Below, in pieces: positions 36,287 to 45,317 of a stretch of 64,000 nucleotides of DNA. The notes under the pieces are model-generated. The model ran no database searches, was not told where the DNA came from, and saw only the letters and a list, made by a program, of their open reading frames with translations. Positions within the stretch are counted from its first letter, which is position 1; the number at the start of each line of letters is the position of its first letter. The stretch spans positions 21,338 through 85,337 of the forward strand of contig RPSH01000016.1 in the NCBI GenBank assembly GCA_003946805.1, given 5' to 3'. Position numbers and translations under genes: made by a program. This DNA comes from Bacillus sp. 2B10 (lineage in GTDB: Bacteria > Pseudomonadota > Alphaproteobacteria > Sphingomonadales > Sphingomonadaceae).

Positions 36287-37477
36287 ATGAGCCGCAATTT
36301 CAAGACGCTGGACGACATGGGCGACCTCACCGGCAAGCGCGTGCTGGTCCGCGAGGACCTGAACGTGCCGATGGCCGACGGCGCCGTTACCGACGACACG
36401 CGCCTGCGCGCCACGATCGGCACCGTGACCGACCTCGCCGATCGCGGTGCGATTGTCCTGATCCTCGCCCATTTCGGCCGTCCCAAGGGCCAGCCGAGCC
36501 CCGAATTCTCGCTGTCGCAGGTCGTCCGGCCGCTGTCGTCGGTGCTGGGCCGCGAAGTCCGCTATGTCGATTGGGAAGGGGCCGAGGCGAATGTCGCGAC
36601 GCTCAACCCCGGCGACATCGCCGTCCTCGAAAACACCCGCTTCTTCGGCGGCGAGGAAAAGAACGATCCGGCGGTGATCGATCGCTTCGCCGCTCTGGGC
36701 GACTATTACGTCAACGACGCCTTCTCCGCCGCGCACCGCGCCCATGCCTCGACCGAGGGGCTCGCGCACAGGCTCCCCGCCTTCGCCGGGCGGCAGATGG
36801 AGGCCGAACTCGACGCGCTCGACAAGGCGCTGGGTAACCCGCAACACCCGGTCGCGGCCGTCGTCGGCGGCGCGAAGGTGTCGTCGAAGCTCGACGTATT
36901 GCGCCACCTCGTCACCCGCGTCGATCACCTCATCATCGGCGGCGGCATGGCCAACACCTTCCTCGCCGCGCGCGGCGTCAACGTCGGCAAGTCGCTGTGC
37001 GAGCACGACCTGACCGGCACGGCGGACGCGATCTTCGAAGCGGCGGAGAAGGCCGGCTGCACCATCCACCTGCCGTATGACGTGGTGGTCGCGACCGAGT
37101 TCAGGCCGAATCCGGCGACCCGCACCGTCAACGTCCACGAAGTCGCCGCCAACGAGATGATCCTCGACGTGGGGCCGGCGGCGACCGAGGCGCTGGGCGA
37201 CGTGCTCAAGAACTGCCGCACGCTGGTGTGGAACGGGCCGATGGGCGCGTTCGAGACCCCGCCGTTCGACGTCGCCACCGTCGCGCTCGCCCGCACCGCC
37301 GCGGCGCTCACCGCCGATGGCTCGCTGGTGTCGGTCGCGGGCGGCGGCGACACCGTCGCCGCGCTCAACCAGGCCGGCGTCGCCGACCAGTTCAGCTTCG
37401 TCTCGACCGCCGGCGGTGCCTTCCTCGAATGGATGGAAGGCAAGGAACTCCCCGGCGTCGCCGCACTGGCACGCTGA
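36287..37477 (+). CDS. pgk: Phosphoglycerate kinase
   Basis: Protein of 396 residues moving phosphate between 1,3-bisphosphoglycerate and ADP. The N-domain has [22 protein letters not shown] and [15 protein letters not shown]; the C-domain has [38 protein letters not shown] and [15 protein letters not shown]. Length is standard. RBS GGGAGCG before ATG. It is followed by a family A repeat with a T-run. Confidence 0.97.
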   Translation: MSRNFKTLDDMGDLTGKRVLVREDLNVPMADGAVTDDTRLRATIGTVTDLADRGAIVLILAHFGRPKGQPSPEFSLSQVVRPLSSVLGREVRYVDWEGAEANVATLNPGDIAVLENTRFFGGEEKNDPAVIDRFAALGDYYVNDAFSAAHRAHASTEGLAHRLPAFAGRQMEAELDALDKALGNPQHPVAAVVGGAKVSSKLDVLRHLVTRVDHLIIGGGMANTFLAARGVNVGKSLCEHDLTGTADAIFEAAEKAGCTIHLPYDVVVATEFRPNPATRTVNVHEVAANEMILDVGPAATEALGDVLKNCRTLVWNGPMGAFETPPFDVATVALARTAAALTADGSLVSVAGGGDTVAALNQAGVADQFSFVSTAGGAFLEWMEGKELPGVAALAR

Positions 37478-37497
37478 AGGCTCACCAGCCCGCAACC

Positions 37498-37588
37498 GTA
37501 CCCCCGCGCAGGCGGGGGTCCAGAGCGCCGAACGCGACGCTGCGTTGTCTGGCCCTGGACCCCCGCCTGCGCGGGGGTACTGCGTTTT
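37498..37588 (+). terminator. Family A repeat with T-run after pgk
   Basis: Left arm GTACCCCCGCGCAGGCGGGG... (37498-37523) and right arm CCCCCGCCTGCGCGGGGG... (to 37580) are the canonical family A pair. The right arm is a strong GC hairpin followed by GCGTTTTTAACG, so this copy could act as a terminator for tkt-gap-pgk. Confidence 0.55.
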
Positions 37589-37671
37589 TAACGTCCTAAT
37601 GCCCAACATCCCGCTTGATCCCGCCGTCAACCGCGACTACCCGTTCAACACGTTAAACGAAGGGTAGCAGG

Positions 37672-37908
37672 TTGCTAGGGGTACGACTCGACACCGAACT
37701 GGAGGAGCGGCTCGCCAACGTCGCCCGGTCGCAGGGGCGCTCGAAGAGCGACATCGCGCGCGATGCCGTGCGCCGCTATGTCGAGTTGCACGACGAAGCC
37801 TTTCGCGCCGAAGCCCGCCGCCAGTCCGAACGCGCCGCCGCCCGCGACGACGGGGCCGACTGGGCGTTCTTCGACCGGGTGGAAGCGGAGGACGGCCGGT
37901 GGAGATAA
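37672..37908 (+). CDS. Ribbon-helix-helix antitoxin
   Basis: Protein of 78 residues. The first ~45 form a ribbon-helix-helix DNA-binding fold: strand LGVRLDTE, helix EERLANVARSQG and helix SKSDIARDAVRRYVELHDE, as in CopG/ParD-type antitoxins. The rest is a charged tail (RAEARRQSERAAAR) ending in acidic and aromatic residues that would bind the toxin. It starts at TTG, with no nearby ATG and an AAGG site upstream. Paired with the MazF-like gene by a 10-bp overlap; such antitoxins usually repress their own operon. Confidence 0.85.
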   Translation: MLGVRLDTELEERLANVARSQGRSKSDIARDAVRRYVELHDEAFRAEARRQSERAAARDDGADWAFFDRVEAEDGRWR

Positions 37909-38231
37909 GGCGCGGCATGATCGTGCTGGTCGAAGGCCCGGAGGGGCTGGCGGTCAAGCGCCGCCCGTTTTTGGTCGTGCAATCCGACCTGTTCAACGAA
38001 GCGCACGCATCGGCGACGCTGATCCCGATGACCAGCCTGACCGGCGGCGAGACGCTGTTCCGCGTCCCCTTCGCGCCGTCCGACACGACCGGCATCTCGG
38101 TCGAAAGCGAGGCGCAGGTCGACAAGATCAAGACGCTGCGTCGCAGCCGTATCGTGCGGGTGCTGGGGCAGGCGACCGCGACATCGATGGAGCAGGTGGA
38201 CCAGGCGCTGCGGCGCTGGCTCGCGCTCTGA
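37899..38231 (+). CDS. MazF/PemK family toxin
   Basis: Protein of 110 residues with the CcdB/MazF fold: strand RRGMIVLVE, then KRRPFLVVQSDLFNE (the PemK signature with Arg and a hydroxyl residue), TLIPMTS and SVESEAQVDKIKTLRRSRIVRVLG. Family members are sequence-specific mRNA interferases. GTG 37899 overlaps the antitoxin gene by 10 bp, typical of coupled toxin expression. The module lies between pgk and the aldolase gene. Confidence 0.88.
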   Translation: MEIRRGMIVLVEGPEGLAVKRRPFLVVQSDLFNEAHASATLIPMTSLTGGETLFRVPFAPSDTTGISVESEAQVDKIKTLRRSRIVRVLGQATATSMEQVDQALRRWLAL

Positions 38232-38260
38232 CGCGCATTTTGAACGTACGGGGAGACGCC

Positions 38261-39166
38261 ATGAATACCGCTGACATGACTGCGAAGATTGCCGACGGAC
38301 AGGGTTTCATCGCCGCGCTCGACCAGAGCGGCGGTTCGACGCCCAAGGCGCTGAAGGGCTATGGCGTAGAGGATGGCGCGTGGAACTCGGACGAGGAAAT
38401 GTTCGGCCTGATCCACGACATGCGCGCGCGCATCATCCTCTCGCCCACCTTCACGGGTGACAAGGTGATCGGCGCGATCCTGTTCGAACGCACCATGGAC
38501 GGGCAGGCGGGCGGCAGGCCCGTGCCGCAGGCGCTGGCCGACAAGGGCGTCGTGCCGTTCCTCAAGATCGACAAGGGGCTCGAGGAAGAAGCCGACGGCG
38601 TACAGTTGATGAAGCCAATGCCGGAGCTTGACACGCTGCTGGCGCGCGCCGCGAAGCTCGGCATCTTCGGCACCAAGGAACGCTCGGTAATCAACCTCGC
38701 CAACGCCGAAGGCATCGCCGCGATCGTCGCGCAGCAGTTCGAGATCGCCGATCAGGTCCTTTCGCACGGCCTGATGCCGATCATCGAACCCGAAGTGAAC
38801 ATCAAGAGCGCCGAGCGCGCCGAGGCGGACCGGATCCTGCTCGACGAAACGCTGACGGCGCTCGACGCGATGACCGGCGACGACAAGGTCATGCTCAAGC
38901 TGTCGCTGCCGGCGAAGCCCGGCCTGTTCCAGCCGCTGGTCGACCATCCGCGCGTGCTGCGCGTCGTGGCGCTGTCGGGCGGGTTCAGCCGGACCGAGGC
39001 CTGCGCCGAACTGGCGAAGAACCCCGGCATCATCGCCAGCTTCAGCCGAGCGCTGCTGTCCGACCTGCGCCACCAGATGAGCGACGCCGATTTCGATCGG
39101 GCGCTGGGCGAGGCGATCGACGAGATCCACTGCGCCTCGACCGAGAAGTCGCTGATCGCGGCGTAA
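38261..39166 (+). CDS. fda: Fructose-bisphosphate aldolase, class I
   Basis: Protein of about 301 residues that reversibly cleaves fructose-1,6-bisphosphate by a Schiff base. The N-terminus GQGFIAALDQSGGSTPKALKG and FLKIDKGLEE, MPIIEPEVNI and the Schiff-base lysine in VMLKLSLPAKPG identify the bacterial class I group (about 300 residues). GGGAGA before ATG. It follows a toxin-antitoxin module but belongs functionally with tkt, gap and pgk. Confidence 0.95.
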   Translation: MNTADMTAKIADGQGFIAALDQSGGSTPKALKGYGVEDGAWNSDEEMFGLIHDMRARIILSPTFTGDKVIGAILFERTMDGQAGGRPVPQALADKGVVPFLKIDKGLEEEADGVQLMKPMPELDTLLARAAKLGIFGTKERSVINLANAEGIAAIVAQQFEIADQVLSHGLMPIIEPEVNIKSAERAEADRILLDETLTALDAMTGDDKVMLKLSLPAKPGLFQPLVDHPRVLRVVALSGGFSRTEACAELAKNPGIIASFSRALLSDLRHQMSDADFDRALGEAIDEIHCASTEKSLIAA

Positions 39167-39319
39167 CGCTTTCCTACAGACCGCCGGTCGTGACAAAAGG
39201 GCATCGGACGTTCGCGCGTTCGGTGCTCTTTGCCATCGTCACGATGATCGACGCGAAACCCGCACCCCGGGGAAAGGCGTTGCCGTTCGACGCGCCGCCC
39301 CACGTCGTTGTCCCGGACC

Positions 39320-39650
39320 TGATCGAGACCTCCGCGAAAGTCCTCGATCCGTACCCCGGCGAAGGCCGGGGTCCAGTTGGAAAGGCTTTTCCGTATCTTG
39401 CCAGTGGCCCCCCAACCGGGCCTCGGCCTTCGTGAGACCCTTGCATAAGTCTCGATTCCTCGCCTTCTCCCGTACCCCCGCGCAGGCGGGGGTCCAGGGT
39501 CACGAGCGCAAGCCGTTGTTATGCTTGGCTCTGGCCCCCCGCCTGCGCGGAGGTACGGTGCATTTTATGGATAGGTTCGAGACTTCTGCAGAGGTCTCGC
39601 CTTCGCTGGGGTACGGATTGGAGACTTTCGCAGAGGTCTCGACCTGATCC
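39320..39650. repeat. Composite repeat cluster (A and B units), second long copy
   Basis: In order: B unit (39320-39347), half A arm of the GGCGAAGGCC subtype (39351-39380), B unit (39432-39457), canonical A pair (39472-39555), B unit (39574-39599) and B unit (39617-39650). The stretch 39454-39503 is identical to 7697-7746 and similarity extends to about 39595. The gene-free interval 39167-39826 otherwise shows no gene; a TPP riboswitch before thiE is not evident. Confidence 0.85.
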
Positions 39651-39755
39651 GGGGTCCCGCTTGTTCCACGGTTTCGAAGATGGCGGAATGCTGGCTCCGG
39701 TCCGAAGTAGCTCCGGAATGCGAATGTTTCGCAACAGTGCGCACAAAGCGTGGCT

Positions 39756-39780
39756 AGTGTGACTTTTGTGACCTTTGGCC
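39756..39780. repeat. Second copy of the TGTGACCTT repeat
   Basis: AGTGTGACTTTTGTGACCTT followed by TGGCC; differs from 8024-8048 at one base. It lies 46 bp before thiE. Weaker similarity continues about 20 bases leftward in both copies. Confidence 0.65.
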
Positions 39781-39826
39781 CTCGCGCGCCCTTCCGTCGC
39801 TGCCGCCGCTGGGGCAGGGAGGTCCG

Positions 39827-40513
39827 ATGACCCTGAACGAAGATCCGCTCGGCCCGCTGTCCCCCGATTTCGCGAAGCAGTTCGTCCGCGACGTGCGCCG
39901 GCCGCCCTGCCAGCTCTATCTGGTCTCGCCGCTCGACGTGACCGGGGCGTTCCCCGATCGGCTCGCGCGCGCGCTGGATGCCGGCCCGGTCGCCGCGTTC
40001 CAGTTTCGCGTGAAGGACATCGACCAGCATGCCGCCGCGCGACTGGCCGAGCCACTCCAGCGCATCTGCGCCGACCATGACGTCGCCTTCCTCGTCAACG
40101 ACAGCATCAGCCTCGCCAAGCGCCTCGGTGCCGATGGCGTCCATCTGGGGCAGGACGATGGCGACCCGCGCGAGGCGCGCGACGTGCTCGGCCCCAATGC
40201 GCAGATCGGCGTGACCGCGCATGACAGCCGCCATCTGGCGATGGAGGCGGGCGAGGCCGGCGCGGATTACGTCGCCTTCGGAGCCTTCTATCCGACCACG
40301 ACCAAGGATGTGCGCCACGTCCCCGAACCGGTCATCCTGTCATGGTGGTCGGCGCTGTTCGAACTGCCCAGCGTCGCGATCGGCGGGATCACGCCCGCCA
40401 ACGCCGCGCCGCTGATCGCCGCGGGGGCCGATTTCCTCGCCGTATCGGGCGCGGTGTGGAACGGCGACGAGGCCGACGCGATCCGCGCGTTCGACGCGGT
40501 GCTCAAGGGCTAG
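39827..40513 (+). CDS. thiE: Thiamine-phosphate synthase
   Basis: Protein of 228 residues, somewhat longer at the N-terminus than E. coli ThiE (211). It joins hydroxymethylpyrimidine diphosphate and the thiazole phosphate. Seen are [31 protein letters not shown] (Mg/PPi), [10 protein letters not shown] and [14 protein letters not shown], then [10 protein letters not shown]. No other thiamine gene is nearby. Its product supports transketolase. Confidence 0.92.
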   Translation: MTLNEDPLGPLSPDFAKQFVRDVRRPPCQLYLVSPLDVTGAFPDRLARALDAGPVAAFQFRVKDIDQHAAARLAEPLQRICADHDVAFLVNDSISLAKRLGADGVHLGQDDGDPREARDVLGPNAQIGVTAHDSRHLAMEAGEAGADYVAFGAFYPTTTKDVRHVPEPVILSWWSALFELPSVAIGGITPANAAPLIAAGADFLAVSGAVWNGDEADAIRAFDAVLKG

Positions 40514-40569
40514 GAAACTCTGCCCCGCCCGGTCGTTATCCAACCTCAACGATGTTTGGGGATTGGCGT

Positions 40570-41559
40570 ATGAAGCGACTGGTATGGGCCGCACTTCTGG
40601 TTGGCGGCGTCGCGGCGGCACAGGCGCCCGCGCCACGACCGGCGTCCGCGATCGACGCGACGATCCTCCATGCGCAGGTGCTGCTCGACCGGCACGGCTT
40701 CACCACCGGCGTGATCGACGGCCGCAACAGCGCACTGTTCCGGCAGGCGCTGCGCGGGTTCCAGACCGCGCGCGACCTGCCGGTCACCGGTAAGCTCGAC
40801 GCCGCGACGAAGCGCGCGCTGAACCCGGGGATGCGCCCGGCGACGGTCACGCTGACCCTGTCCGAACGCGCACTCGCCGGCCCGTACACCAACCCGATTC
40901 CGAAGGACTATGCCGACCAAGCGAAGCTGACGACGCTCGGCTATCGCTCGGCGCTCGAAAAGCTGGCCGAGATGTTCCACACCACCCCCGCCACGCTGGT
41001 CGCGCTGAACAGCCGCGAGACGATGTTGCGGCCCGGCACCCGCGTCGTGTTTCCGAACGTCCTGCCCACGTCGCGCAGCTATGCCGACAGCTGGTCGGGC
41101 GACTATCGCCAGACTCTGGCCAACCTGAACGTCGACGCGAACCAGCCACAGGCCGACCGCGTGGTGGTCGACAAGTCGGAGGGCTGGCTGCGCGCCTATG
41201 CCGGCGACAAGATTCTGGCTCAGTTCCCGGCGACCATGGGGTCGTCGCACGACCCGCTGCCGATCGGCGAATGGAAGATACAGGGCGTCGCGGCCAATCC
41301 CGACTGGCAGTATAATCCGGCGATCCTGCGCCATGCCGACAAGTCGGACAGCAAGGAGATCGTGCCGCCCGGCCCCAACAATCCGGTCGGCGTCGTATGG
41401 ATTGACCTGTCGAAGGAGCATTACGGCATCCATGGCACGCCCGAGCCCGACAATATCGGCAAGACCGAAAGCAATGGCTGCATCCGCCTGACCAACTGGG
41501 ACGCGGCGCGGCTGTCGCTGATGGTGAAGCCCGGCACGCCGGCGATCTTCCAGCCCTGA
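40570..41559 (+). CDS. L,D-transpeptidase with peptidoglycan-binding domain
   Basis: Protein of about 329 residues, with an N-terminal secretion signal (MKRLVWAALLVGGVAAAQA). A peptidoglycan-binding PGB_1 domain follows at about residues 35-75 (LLDRHGFTTGVIDGRNSALFRQALRGFQ), then a LysM-like stretch (LAEMFHTTPATLVALNS). The C-terminal YkuD domain carries HGTPEPDNIGKTESNGCIRL with the catalytic His and Cys. It forms 3-3 cross-links or attaches proteins to peptidoglycan in the periplasm. An M23 peptidase gene follows 10 bp later. Confidence 0.92.
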   Translation: MKRLVWAALLVGGVAAAQAPAPRPASAIDATILHAQVLLDRHGFTTGVIDGRNSALFRQALRGFQTARDLPVTGKLDAATKRALNPGMRPATVTLTLSERALAGPYTNPIPKDYADQAKLTTLGYRSALEKLAEMFHTTPATLVALNSRETMLRPGTRVVFPNVLPTSRSYADSWSGDYRQTLANLNVDANQPQADRVVVDKSEGWLRAYAGDKILAQFPATMGSSHDPLPIGEWKIQGVAANPDWQYNPAILRHADKSDSKEIVPPGPNNPVGVVWIDLSKEHYGIHGTPEPDNIGKTESNGCIRLTNWDAARLSLMVKPGTPAIFQP

Positions 41560-41569
41560 GGCAGCGGCG

Positions 41570-42160
41570 ATGAACCGGATCGGCTGGGCGTTCCTTGCCC
41601 TGTTCCTGCTGGCGGCGGGACTGGTCGCGCTGCTGGTCGATTTCGGCAGCGCGCCTGCATCGCGCCCGCGCAGCCCCGCCGAAGCGCCGCCGCCTGCCGA
41701 TCCGCTGCCGCCCGGCATGCTGACCCTGCCGGTCCGCGGCGTCGGCTGGTCCTACATCCGCGACAGCTATGGCGAGGAACGGGCAGGGGGAGAGCGGCGC
41801 CATACCGGCGTCGATATCATGGCCCCCGCCGGCATCCCGGTCGTCGCGGCGGCGCCGGGCACGGTCGAGAAGCTGTTCTACAGCGAGGGCGGCGGGGGCG
41901 TCACCGCCTATGTCCGCTCCCCCGACCGGCGGCTGTCCTATTACTACGCCCACCTCGCCGCCTATGCTCCGACCCTGCGCGAGGGTGCGCGGGTCCGCGC
42001 GGGCGATCCGATCGGCGCGGTCGGGGATACCGGCAATGCAGGGGCGGGCAATTTCCACCTGCATTTCGGGATCGAGCGGCTGAATCCCGACGAACCGTGG
42101 TATCGCGGCCGCGCGATCAACCCCTATCCCCTGCTTGCCCGCGGACGGTCGCAGCGGTAA
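41570..42160 (+). CDS. M23 peptidase (LytM-like), membrane-anchored
   Basis: Protein of 196 residues. An N-terminal membrane helix ([20 protein letters not shown]) is followed by a Pro-rich linker and a lysostaphin-type domain with both zinc motifs: HTGVDIMAP (H..D) and HLHFGI (HxH). It cleaves peptidoglycan peptides in the periplasm, or acts as a regulator if inactive; all metal residues are present. Probably co-transcribed with the upstream transpeptidase gene. Confidence 0.9.
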   Translation: MNRIGWAFLALFLLAAGLVALLVDFGSAPASRPRSPAEAPPPADPLPPGMLTLPVRGVGWSYIRDSYGEERAGGERRHTGVDIMAPAGIPVVAAAPGTVEKLFYSEGGGGVTAYVRSPDRRLSYYYAHLAAYAPTLREGARVRAGDPIGAVGDTGNAGAGNFHLHFGIERLNPDEPWYRGRAINPYPLLARGRSQR

Positions 42161-42198
42161 GGGCGCAGCTTCGCTCTTTCCAACAGGTATGGTTCGTC

Positions 42199-42762
42199 AT
42201 GAAGATCAGCGGCGTCGACATTCGCCCCGGCAACATCATCGAATATGAAGGCGGCATCTGGCGCGCGGTGAAGATCCAGCATACGCAGCCGGGCAAGGGC
42301 GGCGCCTATATGCAGGTCGAACTGAAGAACCTGCGCGACGGCCGCAAGAACAACGTCCGGTTCCGCTCCGCCGAAAGCGTCGAGCGAATCCGGCTGGATA
42401 CCAAGGACTTCCAGTTCCTGTATCCCGAAGGCGACACGCTCGTGTTCATGGACAAGATCACCTACGATCAGGTGACGCTGCCCCGCGACCTGCTGGGCGA
42501 TGCCGCCGCGTTCCTGCAGGACGGCATGGATGTCGTCATGGAAATGTACGACGAGGAAGCGATCAGCGTCCAGCTGCCCGACACGATCGAGGCGACGATC
42601 GTCGAGGCCGATGCGGTGGTGAAGGGCCAGACGGCATCGTCGTCCTACAAGCCCGCCGTGCTCGACAACGGCGTCCGCGTGATGGTCCCGCCGCATATCG
42701 CCGCAGGCGTGCGGATCGTGGTCGATGTGTATGAACAGACGTATGTCAGAAGGGCGGATTGA
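42199..42762 (+). CDS. efp: Elongation factor P
   Basis: Protein of 187 residues in three beta-barrel domains that rescues ribosomes stalled at prolines. Domain I has [32 protein letters not shown], where the lysine in PGKGG is the position modified in many bacteria. The end has [27 protein letters not shown] 42199 is the family start. Confidence 0.96.
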   Translation: MKISGVDIRPGNIIEYEGGIWRAVKIQHTQPGKGGAYMQVELKNLRDGRKNNVRFRSAESVERIRLDTKDFQFLYPEGDTLVFMDKITYDQVTLPRDLLGDAAAFLQDGMDVVMEMYDEEAISVQLPDTIEATIVEADAVVKGQTASSSYKPAVLDNGVRVMVPPHIAAGVRIVVDVYEQTYVRRAD

Positions 42763-42777
42763 GGCGTAGCGGCCGGA

Positions 42778-42857
42778 CGGAATAGCCACGCTATTCCGCC
42801 AAGCCGAAAGCCCGGCCGGCGCGCAACGCGCGACCGACGACGCGGGCTTCGCCCGCG
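42778..42857. other. Two hairpins between efp and suhB
   Basis: CGGAATAGC-CAC-GCTATTCCG (42778-42798) is a 9-bp perfect stem; CGCGGGC-TTC-GCCCGCG (42841-42857) is a 7-bp perfect stem. Neither is followed by T's. The first is 15 bp after the efp stop and may end or process the efp transcript; the second lies in the suhB leader. Confidence 0.4.
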
Positions 42858-42889
42858 GCGCTGCCCAGAGAAACTACAGGAACCAGAAC

Positions 42890-43705
42890 ATGTCCGCCCA
42901 GTCCGGCCTCATCACCGTCCTCGAACGCGCCGTCCGCAAGACCGGCCCGCGCCTGCGCCGCGACTTCGGCGAGGTCCAGCATCTCCAAGTCAGCCGCAAG
43001 GGGCCGGCGGACTTCGTGTCGCTGGCCGACAAGCGTGCCGAGGAGACGCTGGTCGACGAACTGCGCAAGGCGCGCCCCGACTGGGGCATGCTGCTGGAGG
43101 AAGGCGGCGAGATCGCCGGCGATCCCACCAAGCCGCGCTGGATCGTCGATCCGCTCGACGGCACCACCAACTTCCTGCACGGCATCCCGCATTTCGCGAT
43201 CTCGGTCGCGGTCGAGGAGCCGAACGGCGCGGGCGGCAAGCCCGAAATCACCTGCGCGATGGTCTACAACCCGATCACCGACGAAGGCTTCTGGGCCGAA
43301 AAGGGCCGGGGGGCGTGGTTGCAGGGACAGCGGCTGCGCGTGTCGTCGCGTCGCGACCTGTCGGAAGCGCTGATCGCCACCGGCATCCCGTTCCTCGGCC
43401 ATGGCAACTTCGCCGAATGGACCCGCATCTTCGGCGCGGTCGCGCCCGAGGTCGCCGGCATCCGCCGCTTCGGTTCGGCGGCGCTCGACCTCGCCTATGT
43501 CGCGGCGGGGCGTTTCGACGGCTTCTGGGAATCGGGGCTGAAGAAATGGGACATCGCCGCCGGCATCCTGCTGGTACGCGAGGCGGGCGGCTTCGTCACC
43601 GACTATCGCGGCGCCGACCGCGCCTATGAAAAGGGTGAGGTGCTGGCCAGCAACGAACAGATGCAGACCCGCCTGCACAAGCTGGTCGCCGGCTCGCTGC
43701 GCTGA
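42890..43705 (+). CDS. suhB: Inositol monophosphatase family protein
   Basis: Protein of 271 residues of the Mg-dependent sugar phosphatase superfamily. Metal-site motifs are LLEEGGEIAGD (Glu), WIVDPLDGTTNFLHGIPHF (Asp motif) and WESGLKKWDIAAGILLVREAGG (C-terminal Asp). Activity on inositol-1-phosphate, or a SuhB role in rRNA antitermination, is known for relatives but is not separable by sequence. GGAACCAGAAC precedes ATG. Confidence 0.9.
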   Translation: MSAQSGLITVLERAVRKTGPRLRRDFGEVQHLQVSRKGPADFVSLADKRAEETLVDELRKARPDWGMLLEEGGEIAGDPTKPRWIVDPLDGTTNFLHGIPHFAISVAVEEPNGAGGKPEITCAMVYNPITDEGFWAEKGRGAWLQGQRLRVSSRRDLSEALIATGIPFLGHGNFAEWTRIFGAVAPEVAGIRRFGSAALDLAYVAAGRFDGFWESGLKKWDIAAGILLVREAGGFVTDYRGADRAYEKGEVLASNEQMQTRLHKLVAGSLR

Positions 43706-43745
43706 CCGACCGGGGTGACGGCACCGCGCCGCCCCCCCGTCCGGA

Positions 43746-44210
43746 TCAGAAGTCGATCGTTTTCTGAAATTCGCCGACCAGCGAATCCCATGTCGCAAGG
43801 TTCGCCTGGAACAGCTTGGTCGGCAGGCCGCCATGGTCGAGGTCGACGTCCATCTCGATTCGCGGGTCCTTCTCGTCGTCGAGATAGGCGCGGGCAAAGC
43901 GATGGGTCGCGTTCCACGTGTTGATCGTGTCGAGCGTCACGCCCTTCTTCACGAACCCGGCATGGAACTGCACTGTCTTGCACGCCTTGTTCGCGGTGCA
44001 GTTGTAGAAATAGACCGAGAAGTCGACGCCCGCCGCGCCGCTCTTGACCAGCGGGTCGCCGCTATTGTCCTTGTCCAGCACCGCCCGGTAGCCGGCCTCG
44101 CGCAGCGCCGCGACCACCGTGTCGGGCCTGGTGGCGTCGACGTTCTGCGCCGCGGCCGGCTGCGCGACGATCGCGCCGGCGATGATGGCGGGTGTCGCCC
44201 AGATCCGCAT
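43746..44210 (-). CDS. Secreted YbjN-domain protein
   Basis: Protein of about 154 residues with a signal peptide (MRIWATPAIIAGAIVAQPAAAQ). The rest resembles the YbjN-like 'putative sensory transduction regulator' domain: TVVAALREAGYRAVLDKDNSGDP, VYFYNC and NTWNATHRFARAYLDDEKDPRIEMDVDLDHGG. Two cysteines (YNCTANKACK) could form a disulphide. Periplasmic; role unknown. Convergent with suhB and divergent from the nuo operon. Confidence 0.78.
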   Translation of the reverse strand: MRIWATPAIIAGAIVAQPAAAQNVDATRPDTVVAALREAGYRAVLDKDNSGDPLVKSGAAGVDFSVYFYNCTANKACKTVQFHAGFVKKGVTLDTINTWNATHRFARAYLDDEKDPRIEMDVDLDHGGLPTKLFQANLATWDSLVGEFQKTIDF

Positions 44211-44316
44211 CGATTTCCCCCTGTTCGGCGACCGCAGCATTCCCCGGCGGTCGGTCCGGGCGGAGCATAGCGCGGATGGTCGAGGAATTGCGAGTGATTC
44301 TCATCCTGTTCCGCCC

Positions 44317-44345
44317 TTGATGCCCCAACGGCATCGTCCTAAAGC
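44317..44345 (+). promoter_or_regulatory. Candidate nuo operon promoter
   Basis: TTGATG (44317-44322), 17-base spacer, TAAAGC (44340-44345), 37 bp before the nuoA TTG. The -10 matches the tRNA-Asp promoters at most positions (TAAAGG). No other good pair is seen in the 172-bp region. Confidence 0.4.
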
Positions 44346-44382
44346 CGGCTCCATTCATACCGCAACCGCGAGAGACCCCACC

Positions 44383-44757
44383 TTGGTCGACCTGTCGCAA
44401 TATCTGCCGATCCTGATGTTCCTGGGCGTCGCCCTGGTGCTGTCGACGGCCTTCGTCGTGCTGCCGATGGTGGCGTCGCGTTTCACCGGCGCGCACAAGC
44501 CGACGCCGGAAAAGCTGACCGAATATGAATGCGGCTTTCCCGCGTTCGAGGATTCGCGCAGCCAGTACGACGTCCGCTTTTATCTGGTGGCGATCCTGTT
44601 CATCATCTTCGATCTCGAAGCGGCGTTCCTATATCCTTGGGCAGTCACGGTTTTCGACCTCGGCTGGACCGCGTGGATATCGATGATGATCTTCATCGGC
44701 GAACTGGCGCTGGGCCTCGTATATGCTTGGAAGATGGGAGCTCTCGAATGGGAGTAG
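44383..44757 (+). CDS. nuoA: NADH-quinone oxidoreductase subunit A
   Basis: Protein of about 124 residues with three membrane helices, part of the proton-pumping arm. The conserved loop [43 protein letters not shown] is diagnostic. It starts at TTG 44383, since no ATG fits the family N-terminus. First gene of the nuo operon; overlaps nuoB by 10 bp. Confidence 0.94.
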   Translation: MVDLSQYLPILMFLGVALVLSTAFVVLPMVASRFTGAHKPTPEKLTEYECGFPAFEDSRSQYDVRFYLVAILFIIFDLEAAFLYPWAVTVFDLGWTAWISMMIFIGELALGLVYAWKMGALEWE

Positions 44758-45317
44758 AACTGACCACGCCGCCGCATGGCTTCGGCGCGGGGAACGCCGC
44801 CGGCGTGCCGGTGCAGGCGCCCGAACAGGGCTTCTTCAACGACCTGAACGGCGAGCTGACCGACAAGGGCTTTCTGGTCACCACGACCGAGGATCTGTTC
44901 ACTTGGGCGCGCACGGGTTCACTGTGGTGGATGACCTTCGGTCTGGCGTGCTGTGCGGTCGAGATGATCCACGTCAACATGCCGCGCTACGACATGGAGC
45001 GCTTCGGCGCCGCCCCGCGCGCGTCCCCGCGCCAGTCGGACGTGATGATCGTCGCCGGCACGCTGTGCAACAAGATGGCCCCGGCGCTGCGTCGCGTGTA
45101 CGACCAGATGTCGGAACCGAAATACGTGATTTCGATGGGCAGCTGCGCCAATGGCGGCGGCTATTACCATTATAGCTACAGCGTCGTGCGCGGCTGCGAC
45201 CGCGTGGTCCCGGTCGACATCTATGTCCCCGGCTGCCCGCCGACCGCCGAGGCGCTGCTCTATGGCGTCATGCAGCTGCAACGGAAGATCCGCCGTTCGG
45301 GGAGCATCGAACGGTGA
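44748..45317 (+). CDS. nuoB: NADH-quinone oxidoreductase subunit B
   Basis: Protein of about 189 residues holding cluster N2, the last FeS centre before quinone. The cysteines are in [21 protein letters not shown] and [14 protein letters not shown]. The N-terminal ~40 residues precede the conserved domain. It starts inside nuoA and overlaps nuoC (GTG). Confidence 0.96.
   Translation: MGVELTTPPHGFGAGNAAGVPVQAPEQGFFNDLNGELTDKGFLVTTTEDLFTWARTGSLWWMTFGLACCAVEMIHVNMPRYDMERFGAAPRASPRQSDVMIVAGTLCNKMAPALRRVYDQMSEPKYVISMGSCANGGGYYHYSYSVVRGCDRVVPVDIYVPGCPPTAEALLYGVMQLQRKIRRSGSIER

Noticed and set aside
39650..39826. TPP riboswitch before thiE
   Set aside because: The conserved CTGAGA and related THI-box bases are not found in the 180 bp upstream; the region holds repeats instead.
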